Shown one piece after another: positions 37,694-48,649 of a DNA stretch of 64,000 bases. The translations under genes and the position numbers were made by a program. The stretch spans positions 37,620 through 101,619 of the forward strand of contig JADKBK010000020.1 of the NCBI GenBank assembly GCA_016715075.1, read 5' to 3'. A model generated the notes under the pieces. The model did not search any database and was not told the DNA's origin. It saw only the letters and a program-made list of their open reading frames with translations. The DNA comes from Bacteroidales bacterium (GTDB lineage Bacteria; Bacteroidota; Bacteroidia; Bacteroidales; VadinHA17). The first letter of the stretch is position 1; every line of letters begins with the position of its first letter.

Positions 37694-40600
37694 TATGATG
37701 GCTGGAATATAGCTGGCACCGTTGAAGAATCTTATCTGGTCAAGCTGGCCGGCTGTCAGACCACTGTTATCAGATCCTACAAATATTCTTCCTGCAGTAC
37801 CTGACCCACCTAAGTAATCTCCAACCCATCCGTTAATTGTAAGGGTTGTACTACCTGTCCAGGTTGCAGCAGAGCTATTTGCAAATGATATGGTATGAGA
37901 GCTTGCTCCAAGTGTGATTACAGAATTGGCCGACAGTGTAAGTGGGCCTGAGGAGACGAAATTACTGTTTGTGCTGAGTATTCCCCATTGCCGTTCAATA
38001 CGAAAGGTCCTGAGTTAATAGCGCCTGATAATGTGGCTGTTCCTGCGGTTTTTGTGAAAGCTGCTGTTCCTGTGGTAGTAAAACTGCCAATGTTCTGGGA
38101 TGCCATAGTACCGGCTATCGTTATAGTCGATGAATTGGCAGTCAGGATTCCGTTAGAGATAAAATTGCCGCCAAGGGTCAGACCATAGCTGCTGACAGCA
38201 TTTGTATTCAGGGATGCCCCGGTATTTATTGTAAGTGGAACTGAAGCATTTAACACTTTAGCGCCATTGAGGGTGATCTCGCCTGAATTGGCAATTACCA
38301 CACCTCCTGTAGCAATAAATGGAGTGATCCATTCAGGTCCCGCATCTCGCAAAGTTGTTGTGTTATATTGCAGTGTTGCGCTGCCTCCATAGGTTGGAGC
38401 AACAGATGCTGTAGCAGTTCCTTCCATGGAAAGAATGCCATTTACTGTAGCATTTGTGGTGGTTTTAAGGCCTGATCCGGACAGAGTAACATTATTGAAG
38501 GTATAAGCAAAAGGTGCTATTGTCTGTGCACCTGCAGCGTTAAAGTTCACTGTACCAGATGAAGCTGTGAAAGTTCCCTGTGTTCCGCTCATGAATGAAC
38601 CACCGGCATATAATGTACCGGCTCCTGAAAATATGATCCTTGAAGCCGATCCTGCTGAGGTAATATTTCCGGAAACAGTAACAGTACCAGTTGAAATAGT
38701 AATCTGGGAAAATCTGGTACCACTTGTTGTAGCATCCATAGCAATTGAGGCACAAGATAAACTGCCTGCCCCAACAGCGATGGTATTTGTGCTGCCATTA
38801 CCTCCTGTATTCTGCTGCTGAATATGCACGGCTCCGGAAACTGTTAAAGAATTGGTTCCGGATATCGTTAGTGAGGCGGCTCCTGAATTACCAGTAGTGA
38901 AATCCACGGTTGCACAGGCAGAATTTACATTGACAGTAACAGTATTATTTGATTGAATAATAACAAAGTCTCCTGCCTGTGGATAGATTCCTGCCCCAAC
39001 AGCTCCTCCTCCGGAGGTAAAGGACCATGTAGTATTCGTGTCCCAGTTACCATTTGTCCTGGAGTAGAATGTGAGACCCTGAACTGTGATTGTAATAGGA
39101 AATGAAGTGAATCCATATCCATTGGTGGCTGTAACAGTATACACACTTGTTGCTGCGGCGACTGAAGGTGTGCCGCTGATAACGCCTGTACCAGGGTCCA
39201 GATTGAGTCCTGCTGGTAAAGAAGGAGAAACTGTATAGGTAATTCCGCTTCCTGTTACCGATGGGGTTAAAGGTGTAATGACAACACCTCTGGTGTAAGT
39301 ATTCGGTGTTGGATAACTTAAATTGGCAGGAGGACCGGCAGGAGATGGAACAACCTCTCCGTTGGATAATATTCCTGCAGTGATATAGCTTGATCCGTCA
39401 AAGAATCTGATCTGTGAAAGCTGCCCAGGAGTGAGTCCTGTTGCATCTGTTCCCACGAATATCTGTCCGGCTGTTCCGGAACCGCCAATATAGTCGCCTT
39501 CCCATCCTGTGATAGTCAGGATCTGAGCTGCTGTCCACGGTGATAGATGACTGTCAGCAAATCTCACTATATGTGCACCAGGACCTAGAATAAGTGAAGC
39601 GTTTGCGGACAAAGTGAGTATCCCCGTAGATGGAGAAGCAGTAATGTTAAAGCTTCCGGTATTAAATGTTCCGTTGTTGCCATTTAAGGTGAACGGTCCG
39701 CAGTTAAGCTGGCTTGTTAATGTAGCTGTTCCGGAGGCTTTTGCCATTGTAACAGTTCCTGTGGTTACAAAACCGGCAATATTCTGCGATGCCATTGTAC
39801 CTGAAATTGTAACCGGAGAGGCATTGGCAATCAATCCGTTGCTGCTTACAAGATTACCACCAAGTGTCAGACCATAATTATTTGCGGCACTTGTGTTTAA
39901 GAGAGCACCGGAATTAATTGTCAGAGGAACAGAGACGTTGAAGCTTTTTGCCTCATTAAGTGTAATATCTGATGTACCTGCAATAATAACACCGCCAGTA
40001 GCAGCGAATGGAGTTATCCACTCTATTCCTGCAGGGCGTGGTGTTGCTGTATTGTAGCGCAGAGTGGCTGTTGAAGCATAAGTCGGAGCCACAGTAGCTG
40101 TTGATGTCCCTTCCATCGAAAGGATGCCGTTTACTGTAACACCTGTAGTTGTCTTAGCGCCTGATCCGGAAAGGGTAAGATTCCCGAGATAGGTAGAAGG
40201 TTTTACAACCTGGGCGCCCGATCCGTTATATTCAACCGTGCTGCCGGCGAAAGTTGTAAGGGTTCCGCCAACAGTACCTGCTGACATAAGCTGGCCTCCA
40301 ACCCTTAATATCCCTGCTGCTGAGAACGATATGGTAGCGCTGCCACCAACATTATCGGTTGTGATATCTCCGGCAATATTTGCTGTACCGGTTGAAATAG
40401 TCATCCGGTGGCCTGAACCTGTGGTAGCATTTCCAAGTGTAAAGGCAAGACTTCCGGCATTAAGTATGCCGGGACCAACAATCACCTGGTTATAACCTGA
40501 AGCTGTACGGGGTATAGTTATAGCTCCTGACACATCAAGAGTAAAGCCTGAATTAATTGTGAGGGAAGTTGCTGCAGTAGTTGAGAATGTTACAGATTCA

Positions 40601-41000
40601 GCAGCTTCATTTGCTGTTACAGTTACATTATTACCGGTGACAATGTTTACAATGTCACCTGCCAGAGGGTAAATTCCGGCTCCGACTGCCAATCCTCCAA
40701 GGGTATATGACCATGTATTGTTATCGTTCCAGTTACCTGTAGCCCTGGAATAGAAAGTAGCTGGAATAACCTCAATTGTAAAATTGGCTTGCGTACTTCC
40801 GTTTCCATTTGTAGCTGTTACTGTATATGTTTGTAATGCGAAATTTTCTGTTGGTGTTCCGCTGATAACACCTGTTATTGTACTGAAGTTTAATCCTGCG
40901 GGTAATGTCAGAGGACTAATGGAATAGCTTGAAACGAGTCCGGTAACAGTAGGAATCAAGGGGTTATAGCTACTGTTCTGGTGAAGGTATTTGTTGGAGG
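32600..41000 (-). repeat. Five He_PIG/beta-helix super-units of about 1.68 kb
   Basis: 'NLSYPTPNTF' leads each unit, followed by 'LPAGL...TGVI(S/T)GTP', 'FYSRATGNW' and a beta-helix. The He_PIG motif recurs at about 40.88, 39.20, 37.52, 35.83 and 34.15 kb. Boundaries are approximate. Confidence 0.8.
37918..40959 (-). CDS. Giant surface protein, fragment 4: He_PIG/beta-helix units 1-2
   Basis: 1,013 codons, all internal. It contains two He_PIG-type Ig domains ('LPAGLNFSTITGVISGTP' at 40.88 kb, 'LPAGLNLDPGTGVISGTP' at 39.2 kb). Each is followed by 'FYSR..GNW..NTTWS' and a long right-handed beta-helix-like stretch of short threonine/glycine-rich turns with recurrent 'LTLSGSGAKTTTGVTVNGILSM' type lines. 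The frame ends falsely at 37918 because a run of five G has only four (plus-strand C at 37983-37986). Restoring it gives 'NGNGGILSTNSNFVSSG' and runs on into fragment 5. Confidence 0.85.
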   Translation of the reverse strand: MIPTVTGLVSSYSISPLTLPAGLNFSTITGVISGTPTENFALQTYTVTATNGNGSTQANFTIEVIPATFYSRATGNWNDNNTWSYTLGGLAVGAGIYPLAGDIVNIVTGNNVTVTANEAAESVTFSTTAATSLTINSGFTLDVSGAITIPRTASGYNQVIVGPGILNAGSLAFTLGNATTGSGHRMTISTGTANIAGDITTDNVGGSATISFSAAGILRVGGQLMSAGTVGGTLTTFAGSTVEYNGSGAQVVKPSTYLGNLTLSGSGAKTTTGVTVNGILSMEGTSTATVAPTYASTATLRYNTATPRPAGIEWITPFAATGGVIIAGTSDITLNEAKSFNVSVPLTINSGALLNTSAANNYGLTLGGNLVSSNGLIANASPVTISGTMASQNIAGFVTTGTVTMAKASGTATLTSQLNCGPFTLNGNNGTFNTGSFNITASPSTGILTLSANASLILGPGAHIVRFADSHLSPWTAAQILTITGWEGDYIGGSGTAGQIFVGTDATGLTPGQLSQIRFFDGSSYITAGILSNGEVVPSPAGPPANLSYPTPNTYTRGVVITPLTPSVTGSGITYTVSPSLPAGLNLDPGTGVISGTPSVAAATSVYTVTATNGYGFTSFPITITVQGLTFYSRTNGNWDTNTTWSFTSGGGAVGAGIYPQAGDFVIIQSNNTVTVNVNSACATVDFTTGNSGAASLTISGTNSLTVSGAVHIQQQNTGGNGSTNTIAVGAGSLSCASIAMDATTSGTRFSQITISTGTVTVSGNITSAGSASRIIFSGAGTLYAGGSFMSGTQGTFTASSGTVNFNAAGAQTIAPFAYTFNNVTLSGSGLKTTTNATVNGILSMEGTATASVAPTYGGSATLQYNTTTLRDAGPEWITPFIATGGVVIANSGEITLNGAKVLNASVPLTINTGASLNTNAVSSYGLTLGGNFISNGILTANSSTITIAGTMASQNIGSFTTTGTAAFTKTAGTATLSGAINSGPFVLNGNGEYSAQTVISSPQAHLHCRPIL

Positions 41001-44000
41001 TAGATTAAATTGCTGGGAGGAAGATTCCCGTTGGGAACCACTTCCCCTCCTGATATAATCATGGCAGGCACATAGCTTACACCATCAAAGAACCTGATTT
41101 GATCAAGCTGTGGAGCTGTCAGTCCGGCGGGAGAAGATCCCACAAAGATCCTGCCTCCGGTTGCGGACCCGGTATTCCAGTTGCCTGTCCATCCGTTGAT
41201 TGTGAGCACTGCACTTCCTGCCCAGCTTGCAAGATGGCTGTCAGCAAATGTAAGAGTATGGGAGCTTGATCCCAGATCTATTATTGAATTGTGAAATAAA
41301 ACAAGTTCACCCGAAGCTGTGATATTATGACTGTTGGTGTTAAGTATCCCTCCATTTCCGTTCAGGATTAATTGTGCAGAATTAAAGTTGCCTGTCAGTG
41401 TAGCTGTGCCAGATGTTTTAGTGAACGTAACATTGCCTGTTGTTGAGAATGCTCCGATACTCTGGGCTGCAGTTCCGGCAATAGTAACTCCGCCTGTTGT
41501 TCCGCTGATTGTACCGCCATTATTTATAAGATTTCCATTTAATGTCAGTAAATGAGATGAGAGATTAAGGTTTCCACCACTGTTGACAGTTAAATTGCTT
41601 CCGGCATTGAAAGTTTTGGGTGCATTCAGGGTTATCTCGCCTGTATTGGAAATTACCACGCCACCGGTTGCCACGAATGGAGTTATCCATTCTGCTCCTG
41701 CGGTGAGATCCGATGCTGTATTATATTGCAGTGTGGCTCCTGCCCCGTAAGTAGGAGCAGTTGAAACCGCAGCGGTTCCTTCAATTGAAAGGATTCCGTT
41801 GACAGAAACTCCGGTTATTGTTTTTACACCACTTCCTGATAATGTTAGATTGCTATATGTCTGAGCGATTACAGATTGCACACCTGTTGCATTAAAATTA
41901 ACAGTGCTTCCGGAATTAAGATTGTAGGATGCAAAACCAGTTGGAAAATTGGCCGGACCCCCAATTAAAAGAGTTCCTGAAGAAGTAAGATCGAAAATGC
42001 CGGTACCTGAAACATTAAGTGTACCCGCATCCAAAATGCCATTGATAGTCAGATCTGTTATTGCTGCTGTATTAACATCTACTGTAACTGGTGCTCCGGT
42101 AGCTATCACCACACTGGATAAGACAGTAGGAACAGCGTTCAGGTTCCATGTTGCCGGACTATTCCAGTTACCGGCTATAATTGAAGTATAAGTAGGTAAT
42201 TTCTGAGCAAATACAAAAAATCTGTCACTCCCAATAGCATTTGATCCGGAAATATCGTTCGTACCTATAACGCCTCCCAGGGATCTGTATACTCCGTTTA
42301 CTGTGCCGCTTCCTCCAATTGCATCATTAGGAGCAATAGAAGTTGGTCTGGCTATTGAAACGGAACTGTTCGTAAAGTTGCCTGATGTCACCAGTGACCA
42401 ATACTCTAAAGCGCTGATTGCAGTCAGTCCGGTACCATCAGCTGATCCTCCTGAACCTGAATTGAATGGCTCCACCTGTGCTGTAACAGAACCTGATCCG
42501 GTCGTGGGATTGACCAGTGAGAATGGAAGATAGACCCCACTCTTTCCAACCGGGGACATATAAGTAGCACTACTTACAAGGTTTGCTGGCAAGGTCCACC
42601 TCAGAGGACCGTTTATATAGTTGGAAGAAGAGGCTCCGGTTATTGCTGATACAGATGTATTTGTAAGAGAAAGAAGATTGGCTGAGGTTGTTGTAAGTAT
42701 CCCGTTTGTGAGATTTAATGATCCTGATACTGTAACAGCATTTGAAAGAGTAACTCCTGAACTGTTGTTTATTGTCAGATTCAGGGCGCCGGCAAGACCA
42801 TTGCCTGCAACCTGAGCACTTGCTCCGTTGTAAGTATAATTTGCTCCGCTGCTGTATGTCTTGGTACCGGTTACGCGTATAGTTCCTGTCCCAGCGGTTG
42901 TTGACAATCCCTGAACATGAGCGGTAAGAATTCCGGCACCCGCATTTAAATTAAATGTACCTATGGAGCCATCCAAAACCGAGGTTCCAAAGTCAACAAC
43001 AGATGCAGAAGGAATAGCAAAATTAATCGTATTGGCAATTGTTCCACCTGATTTAGAATAAGTCTGTATAGTTGAACCATTGAAATTAATGTTACATGTT
43101 CCATTAGATGATTCAGTCACAGTTCCATTGCTCATTGTGAAATTTCCCTTAACATTTAAGGTAGATGAGCCTCCACCGCCATTCATATCAAATGTACCAT
43201 TAGAAAGGGAATAGTTCCCATTAACATTCATTATCCAGGTATTTGACCCTGTGGTACCGCCAATATAGAAATTGCCTCCGGATTGTATGTAATTGCCTCC
43301 AACAGCTAAAGTAGCATTCCCCCCTGAGTTTGAAAGGCGTATTGAACCTGAATTTGTATTTGCAACAGTGAAATCACCATTAATTGTCAGGAGAGCGGCT
43401 GCAAAACTTATAGCCCCTGTCTGACCTGAACAGTTCCAGGTGAAATTTCCAAATCCTTGTCCCAAACCTCCCGGCACAGTAGTAGTAATACCTGTAATCA
43501 AACAAGTTGAAGTGTTAGCCCAGGTAGCAGTTGGTATTGTGCCACCATTCTGAGCATGCTGATAGATACTACCTGAACCGAAAAGTACAGTACTTGCACC
43601 TACATTTATAGTCCCGGAATTTGCAACAGTACCATTAACAGTTAAGTCGTCACCTGCGCCGTCTGCAATTGTCCATGTCGAACTGACTGTAACCTGACCG
43701 CCTGCTTCAATTGTACACTGGTCAGCGTTGGCTGCAGCACCAACTGTCATTGTATGACCCGTCAGTATTGTTATTGTATTCGCAGCCGATGTGGGTGCAG
43801 ATGTTGCGGTAAACCAGGTTGTACCGTCATGTGAGCTTTCCCAGTTTGCTGCGGTAGCCCATGTACCGGTTGCTCTGGATCTGAAATAATCTGTGCTCAA
43901 AGAGACTTCGGGCAGAAGGACTGTTGTTTCAACCCCCGTGCTCCAGAGTGAGCCATTTCTTGTGAAATATTTTACATAATAAGTAGCTCCGTTAGTCAGA

Positions 44001-47000
44001 CCTGTTACAGTCTGGGGTGAAGTGGTGCCCTGGTAAACCACAAAGCCTCCGTCGAAAGGAGTTCCGCTTCCGAATAAGTTATTGCCAGAATATGCTGAAC
44101 CGTCTCCCGTTGGTGTTCCTGTAACGGATACACCAGCTTTTACAACTATCATCACCTGACTGTAGCAGCCTGAAGGTGCAGACCATGTCAGAACTGACTG
44201 TCCGATTCCTGGTGCAGCAGCATATGCTGTCAGATTCACCGGAGTGGCGTAATCAATTGTCTGAACACCTCCTGCAAAGGTACTCCCCGTTGGAACGCCT
44301 ATCACGAATGAAACATCTGATGGTGTGACGGCGCTAACATCAATTGTCCTGCCGGTTACGCCGCATGCAACGTCTGCCGTAATGAAAATATATCCGCTTG
44401 TCCCGCTGCTTATAACCTGATTTACCCAGCCGGGGAAGATCTGCAATCCTGCATCAAGAGCAGCATCTTTTGTGGATAAAAGAATATCCGAACCGGCGTT
44501 GAATGAAGCATCTGCCGAGTACCAAGCCTTTAAGGCGGTCAGATCCGATGCAAGGTATGTTCCGGCCGTGTTAATCTGTAATCCCGATATTGTGGCATTG
44601 CTTACTGTAACAGCATTCTCGAACATGTAAATTACACTATTTACTGAGTTCTGAATAATGTTACCTGATGCTATAGCAGGATTTCCTGAACTAATTACGA
44701 TAACAGGCTCGGAAGCAATTGTTTGCAATCCGCCCGCAGTAATTGTTCCTGTTGGCGTTCCGGCAGAAAACGTCAGAACCGGATCTACAGCGACATTAAT
44801 AGTGTTTCCCTGGACAGCAGAGACGCTTATATCACTGGTAATCCAGAAGTAGCCAGTCGTACCGCTGTTGATTACCTGGGTAAGTCCTGTAAAGGATTGC
44901 GCACCTGCGCTTAGAGAGGTGGTAAGAGTCGAAAGCAGAGTGCTGCCTGCAAATGTATTTGAAGTGTTGAAGTATAATTTGAAATTTGCTATATCTGTAT
45001 CAACGTAAGTTCCGGCAGATGTAAAATCAAGGCTGTTAAGGGTAACAGCAACAGCTGGAACATTTGCCTGAAATACTGAAAGAATTGCATTTATCTGACC
45101 TACCGGTTGAGTTCCCGCTAAAACCTGTGATGGTGAGGAAAGTGTAATTGTAGGAATAGCTTCCTCAGCAAGTACGAAATATCTGTTAGCACCAATAGAA
45201 TTTGAGTTACTGACACCATTTGTGGAAGGGGTTCCACTTAAAGTCTCATAGGATCCCCCTAAGGTTGAGCTTCCTCCAATAACATTTAAGGGCGAAATAG
45301 AACTCTGCCTTGTAAGGGAAACTGAACTATTAAGGAAATTGCCTGCTGTTAAAAGTGACCAGTATTCAGATGTGCTGATTGAAGCTAAAGTGCCACCAGC
45401 TGTCCCTCCGGTACTCCCTGTAAATGCCTCGGCAAGTGCAGTTACCACACCCGATCCTGTTGTCGGATTGACTAAAGAGAATGGCAGGTAGGCTGTTCCG
45501 TTACCAATAGGAAAGACATAACTGGAACCTGTACCAAGACCGGAGGGCAAAGTCCATCTTAGAGGTCCATTAATATATCTTGTATCTGAAGCATTTGCAA
45601 TTGCATTAGTTGCTGTATTTGTTATGGATAATACATTGCTTATGGAGGTTGTTAATATCCCATTTGTAAGAGTTAATGTTCCTGAAACGCTTGCTCCGCT
45701 GGTTAATGTAACGCCATTACCATTATTGATTGTCAGATTTGCAGCGCCGGTAAAACCATTTCCTGTAGCCTGCGCTGAGGTGCCGTTAAAAGTATAACTT
45801 GCACCAGCATTGTAACTCCTTGCACCGGTTACCTGGATAGAACCATTGGCTCCGCTAGATGTTAAAGCGCCAACCGGAGTTGTATTTGCTGTTACAATGG
45901 CTGCACCACTGCTTAACGTAAAGGCACCTGTACTTCCATCTATAACAGAAGTGCCTAAATCCAATGTTGAACCACTGTTAACAATAAAGTTTATTGGAAC
46001 AGCTGAAAAAGATCCTCCGGACTTAGAGTATATCTGGGTTCCTGCCTTATTAAAGACCACAGTATTTATTCCGGATCCAGCTTCGGTAAATGTACCTCCA
46101 CTCATCAGGAAATCACCTGCAATATTTAAATTAACTGGCCGTGAAGAAGCGCTTGACATATTAAATGTACCACCGCTTAATACGAAATTTCCGCTGACAG
46201 TCAATGTTCTGCTACCACCACCACTATCATTTGCATAATAAATAAGTGAACCTGAATTTGTTGCCTGAATGTCAAGATTTCCGTTGATTGTCTGGCTTGC
46301 ATTGGTATTCATAGGAACGGCAACTGTCTGAGCCGGACAGTTCCAGGTAAGATTATAAAAAGTCTGGGTGAGACCGGTACAGGCGGTTGAAGTTATTCCG
46401 GTAACGAGACAAGTGGATCCAGTATTCCATGTGGTAGTAGGAATTACATCACCATCCACATTATATTGAAGTATCCCTCCGTTGTTAACTGCAAGAGTAT
46501 TTCCCCCTGTGTTAAACCCCCCGCTGCTGCTGGTACTATTTGTAAGAACAGTACCATTCACATCCATATCAGTACCTGCTCCGTTGTTAAGTGTTATAGC
46601 AAAACCACTGTTTATGGTTACCTGTCCTCCGCTGGCAACGACCACCTGGTCAACTGTAATATTAGCCGCAACTGATACATTATGGGTATTCCTGATAGTA
46701 ATAGTATTTGCAGTTGAGGTGGGAGTTAAGGTTGCAGAGAACCAGACCGAATTATCATGTGAGCTTTCCCATGTTCCTATTGAGCCCCAATCACCTGTGG
46801 CAGCGGAGCGATAGTAATCACTGGTCTGTGACTGCGCAGCCGGAATTACCGTTGTTTCGGTTCCCGGGCTCCATATTGTACCATTCCTGGTGAAGATCTT
46901 TATATAGTACGTAGTACCGTTGGTTAATCCTGTTACAGTCTGAGGTGAAGTGGTACCTTTATATACTACATATCCGCCGTCAAATCCGGTACCAATACCG

Positions 47001-48514
47001 AATGCAAGGTTGGCAGTATAAGCAGATCCGTCCCCTGAAGGAGTAGCAGTAACAGATGATCCATCTTTTACAACTATCATCACCTGGCTGTAGCAACCAG
47101 CTGGTGCAGTCCAGGAAATTACAGAAGATGCTTCTAAAACTGATGCTGCAAGGGTAGTGGCATCTGCCGGCGTTAAAAGCTCAATAGTTTGTGTACCTCC
47201 GGCACTTGTGGAACCTGAAGCACTGCCTGCCAGAAAAGTAATATCTGTTGGCTCAACAGCATTTACATGAATAGTATTCCCCCCTGTAGTCGTACAGGGG
47301 ACTTCTGCAGTTATGAAAATATATCCTGTCGACCCGCTGTTTATAGTCTGATTTGTCCAACCTGGAAATAGATGGGTTCCCTGTCCAAGTGAAGTAGTCT
47401 TTGTAGATAGTACAACATCGGTACCTGCATCGAAAGTATTATCAGCTGAATACCAAGCTTTTAGATTTATCAGATCGGTAGAAGCATATGTTCCTGAAGT
47501 TGTGATTGTCAAACCGGTGATTGTGGCATCACTAACAGTCACATCATTCTGAAAGGAATAAATTACATTATTTGTTGTGTTCTGAATAATATTACCATCT
47601 GGGATCTGATTTGGTGAACTTATTGCAATAACCGGCTCTGATACAATAGTTTGAAGACCACCTGCAGAAATTGTCCCGGCAGGTGTCCCGGCAGCAAAAG
47701 TGAGGGTAGGATTTGTGGCAACATCAATATTATTACCGGCAACCGCTGTTGGGCTTATATCGCTTGTAATCCAGAAATAACCCGTCACCCCGCTGTTAAT
47801 TGCCTGTGAAAGGCCGGTAAAGGAGTGTGATCCTGCTTCTAAAGATGTGGTCAGTGTTGAAAGTAAAGTACTTCCTGAAAAATTGTTTGAACTGTTATAA
47901 TACAACTCGAAATTCACAATGTCTGTCGTCTGGTATGATCCGCCAGAAGTAAAATCAATGCTATTTAATGTTGCACCAGTAACTGTAACAGCAGCCTGAA
48001 ATATAGAAAGAAAAGTATTATTTACTCCAACCGGTATATTCCCAATTGTAACCTGGGAAGGAGAAGAAAGGGTAATGACGGGTACTAATGGAAGAGTAGT
48101 AATTATTCCGCTTTCCAATGCTGCTGAGTAATTATATGCTAAATCTCTGTGTATAATCGCATACTTGTAAGATGTATTTCCAGCAACTGTATTGTCAGTG
48201 TAGGTTGTTGTTCCGGGTGCAACTGATGTGCTTATTATTGTCCAATCACTTCCAACTATATTTGGCCCGCTTGTGCCACCTGCTGTTGAATACTGTCCCT
48301 GGTCATTTAGAACCGGAGCAGCAGCAGAGGTATTTGTGGTCCTTAATATATATGTATTCTGAACTCCTGTAGCAGTACCACCACCATCAGATCCATTAGT
48401 CCAAGTAAATGTTAATGACGAGGATGTAATTGACCCATTTGTAAAAACTGTTGGTGCATCAGGTTTTGTTAAGTCAGTTTGTACCATTATTGGATGTATA
48501 CATAACCATGTCAT
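40970..48514 (-). CDS. Giant surface protein, fragment 3: FN3 and beta-helix super-repeats
   Basis: 2,514 codons. First an FN3-like domain (48.2-48.5 kb, 'KPDAPTVFTNG ... YKYAIIHRDLAYNYS'). Then a block occurs twice, at about 48.07-45.14 and 45.14-42.2 kb. Each block holds two beta-sandwich modules ('LSSPSQV ... ISSPNQI'), an FN3-like domain with 'GCYSQVMIVVK ... GLTNG.TYY', a G8-like beta-helix starting 'GDWGSIGTWESSHD' or 'GTWATAANWESSHD', and a module with 'YINGPLRWTLP'. The end (42.2-41.0 kb) is another beta-helix stretch ('GNWNSPATWNLNAVP', 'LTLSGSGVKTITG'). The upstream ATG at 48514 is accidental; the frame continues from fragment 2. The last codons are out of register because of missing bases near 41000 and 40958. 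Confidence 0.85.
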   Translation of the reverse strand: MTWLCIHPIMVQTDLTKPDAPTVFTNGSITSSSLTFTWTNGSDGGGTATGVQNTYILRTTNTSAAAPVLNDQGQYSTAGGTSGPNIVGSDWTIISTSVAPGTTTYTDNTVAGNTSYKYAIIHRDLAYNYSAALESGIITTLPLVPVITLSSPSQVTIGNIPVGVNNTFLSIFQAAVTVTGATLNSIDFTSGGSYQTTDIVNFELYYNSSNNFSGSTLLSTLTTSLEAGSHSFTGLSQAINSGVTGYFWITSDISPTAVAGNNIDVATNPTLTFAAGTPAGTISAGGLQTIVSEPVIAISSPNQIPDGNIIQNTTNNVIYSFQNDVTVSDATITGLTITTSGTYASTDLINLKAWYSADNTFDAGTDVVLSTKTTSLGQGTHLFPGWTNQTINSGSTGYIFITAEVPCTTTGGNTIHVNAVEPTDITFLAGSASGSTSAGGTQTIELLTPADATTLAASVLEASSVISWTAPAGCYSQVMIVVKDGSSVTATPSGDGSAYTANLAFGIGTGFDGGYVVYKGTTSPQTVTGLTNGTTYYIKIFTRNGTIWSPGTETTVIPAAQSQTSDYYRSAATGDWGSIGTWESSHDNSVWFSATLTPTSTANTITIRNTHNVSVAANITVDQVVVASGGQVTINSGFAITLNNGAGTDMDVNGTVLTNSTSSSGGFNTGGNTLAVNNGGILQYNVDGDVIPTTTWNTGSTCLVTGITSTACTGLTQTFYNLTWNCPAQTVAVPMNTNASQTINGNLDIQATNSGSLIYYANDSGGGSRTLTVSGNFVLSGGTFNMSSASSRPVNLNIAGDFLMSGGTFTEAGSGINTVVFNKAGTQIYSKSGGSFSAVPINFIVNSGSTLDLGTSVIDGSTGAFTLSSGAAIVTANTTPVGALTSSGANGSIQVTGARSYNAGASYTFNGTSAQATGNGFTGAANLTINNGNGVTLTSGASVSGTLTLTNGILTTSISNVLSITNTATNAIANASDTRYINGPLRWTLPSGLGTGSSYVFPIGNGTAYLPFSLVNPTTGSGVVTALAEAFTGSTGGTAGGTLASISTSEYWSLLTAGNFLNSSVSLTRQSSISPLNVIGGSSTLGGSYETLSGTPSTNGVSNSNSIGANRYFVLAEEAIPTITLSSPSQVLAGTQPVGQINAILSVFQANVPAVAVTLNSLDFTSAGTYVDTDIANFKLYFNTSNTFAGSTLLSTLTTSLSAGAQSFTGLTQVINSGTTGYFWITSDISVSAVQGNTINVAVDPVLTFSAGTPTGTITAGGLQTIASEPVIVISSGNPAIASGNIIQNSVNSVIYMFENAVTVSNATISGLQINTAGTYLASDLTALKAWYSADASFNAGSDILLSTKDAALDAGLQIFPGWVNQVISSGTSGYIFITADVACGVTGRTIDVSAVTPSDVSFVIGVPTGSTFAGGVQTIDYATPVNLTAYAAAPGIGQSVLTWSAPSGCYSQVMIVVKAGVSVTGTPTGDGSAYSGNNLFGSGTPFDGGFVVYQGTTSPQTVTGLTNGATYYVKYFTRNGSLWSTGVETTVLLPEVSLSTDYFRSRATGTWATAANWESSHDGTTWFTATSAPTSAANTITILTGHTMTVGAAANADQCTIEAGGQVTVSSTWTIADGAGDDLTVNGTVANSGTINVGASTVLFGSGSIYQHAQNGGTIPTATWANTSTCLITGITTTVPGGLGQGFGNFTWNCSGQTGAISFAAALLTINGDFTVANTNSGSIRLSNSGGNATLAVGGNYIQSGGNFYIGGTTGSNTWIMNVNGNYSLSNGTFDMNGGGGSSTLNVKGNFTMSNGTVTESSNGTCNINFNGSTIQTYSKSGGTIANTINFAIPSASVVDFGTSVLDGSIGTFNLNAGAGILTAHVQGLSTTAGTGTIRVTGTKTYSSGANYTYNGASAQVAGNGLAGALNLTINNSSGVTLSNAVTVSGSLNLTNGILTTTSANLLSLTNTSVSAITGASSSNYINGPLRWTLPANLVSSATYMSPVGKSGVYLPFSLVNPTTGSGSVTAQVEPFNSGSGGSADGTGLTAISALEYWSLVTSGNFTNSSVSIARPTSIAPNDAIGGSGTVNGVYRSLGGVIGTNDISGSNAIGSDRFFVFAQKLPTYTSIIAGNWNSPATWNLNAVPTVLSSVVIATGAPVTVDVNTAAITDLTINGILDAGTLNVSGTGIFDLTSSGTLLIGGPANFPTGFASYNLNSGSTVNFNATGVQSVIAQTYSNLTLSGSGVKTITGVSVNGILSIEGTAAVSTAPTYGAGATLQYNTASDLTAGAEWITPFVATGGVVISNTGEITLNAPKTFNAGSNLTVNSGGNLNLSSHLLTLNGNLINNGGTISGTTGGVTIAGTAAQSIGAFSTTGNVTFTKTSGTATLTGNFNSAQLILNGNGGILNTNSHNITASGELVLFHNSIIDLGSSSHTLTFADSHLASWAGSAVLTINGWTGNWNTGSATGGRIFVGSSPAGLTAPQLDQIRFFDGVSYVPAMIISGGEVVPNGNLPPSNLIYLQQIPSPEQ

Positions 48515-48649
48515 CCCAATACAATGTTCTTGTATTATTCCGTTGGAATTCCTTCAGCTCAAAAACGAGCATTGTGCATCCTAGATGCACCAGTTGTATT
48601 CTGCTCGATTGAATGAAATCCTGGTCCAATTCAGGTTGATGGAGCTGTA

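Noticed and set aside
19499..40495. Many plus-strand ORFs of 60-200 codons opposite the giant gene
   Set aside because: They repeat with the same period as the Calx-beta, MBG and beta-helix units and lack ribosome-binding sites; they are mirror frames of threonine/valine-rich repeat DNA.
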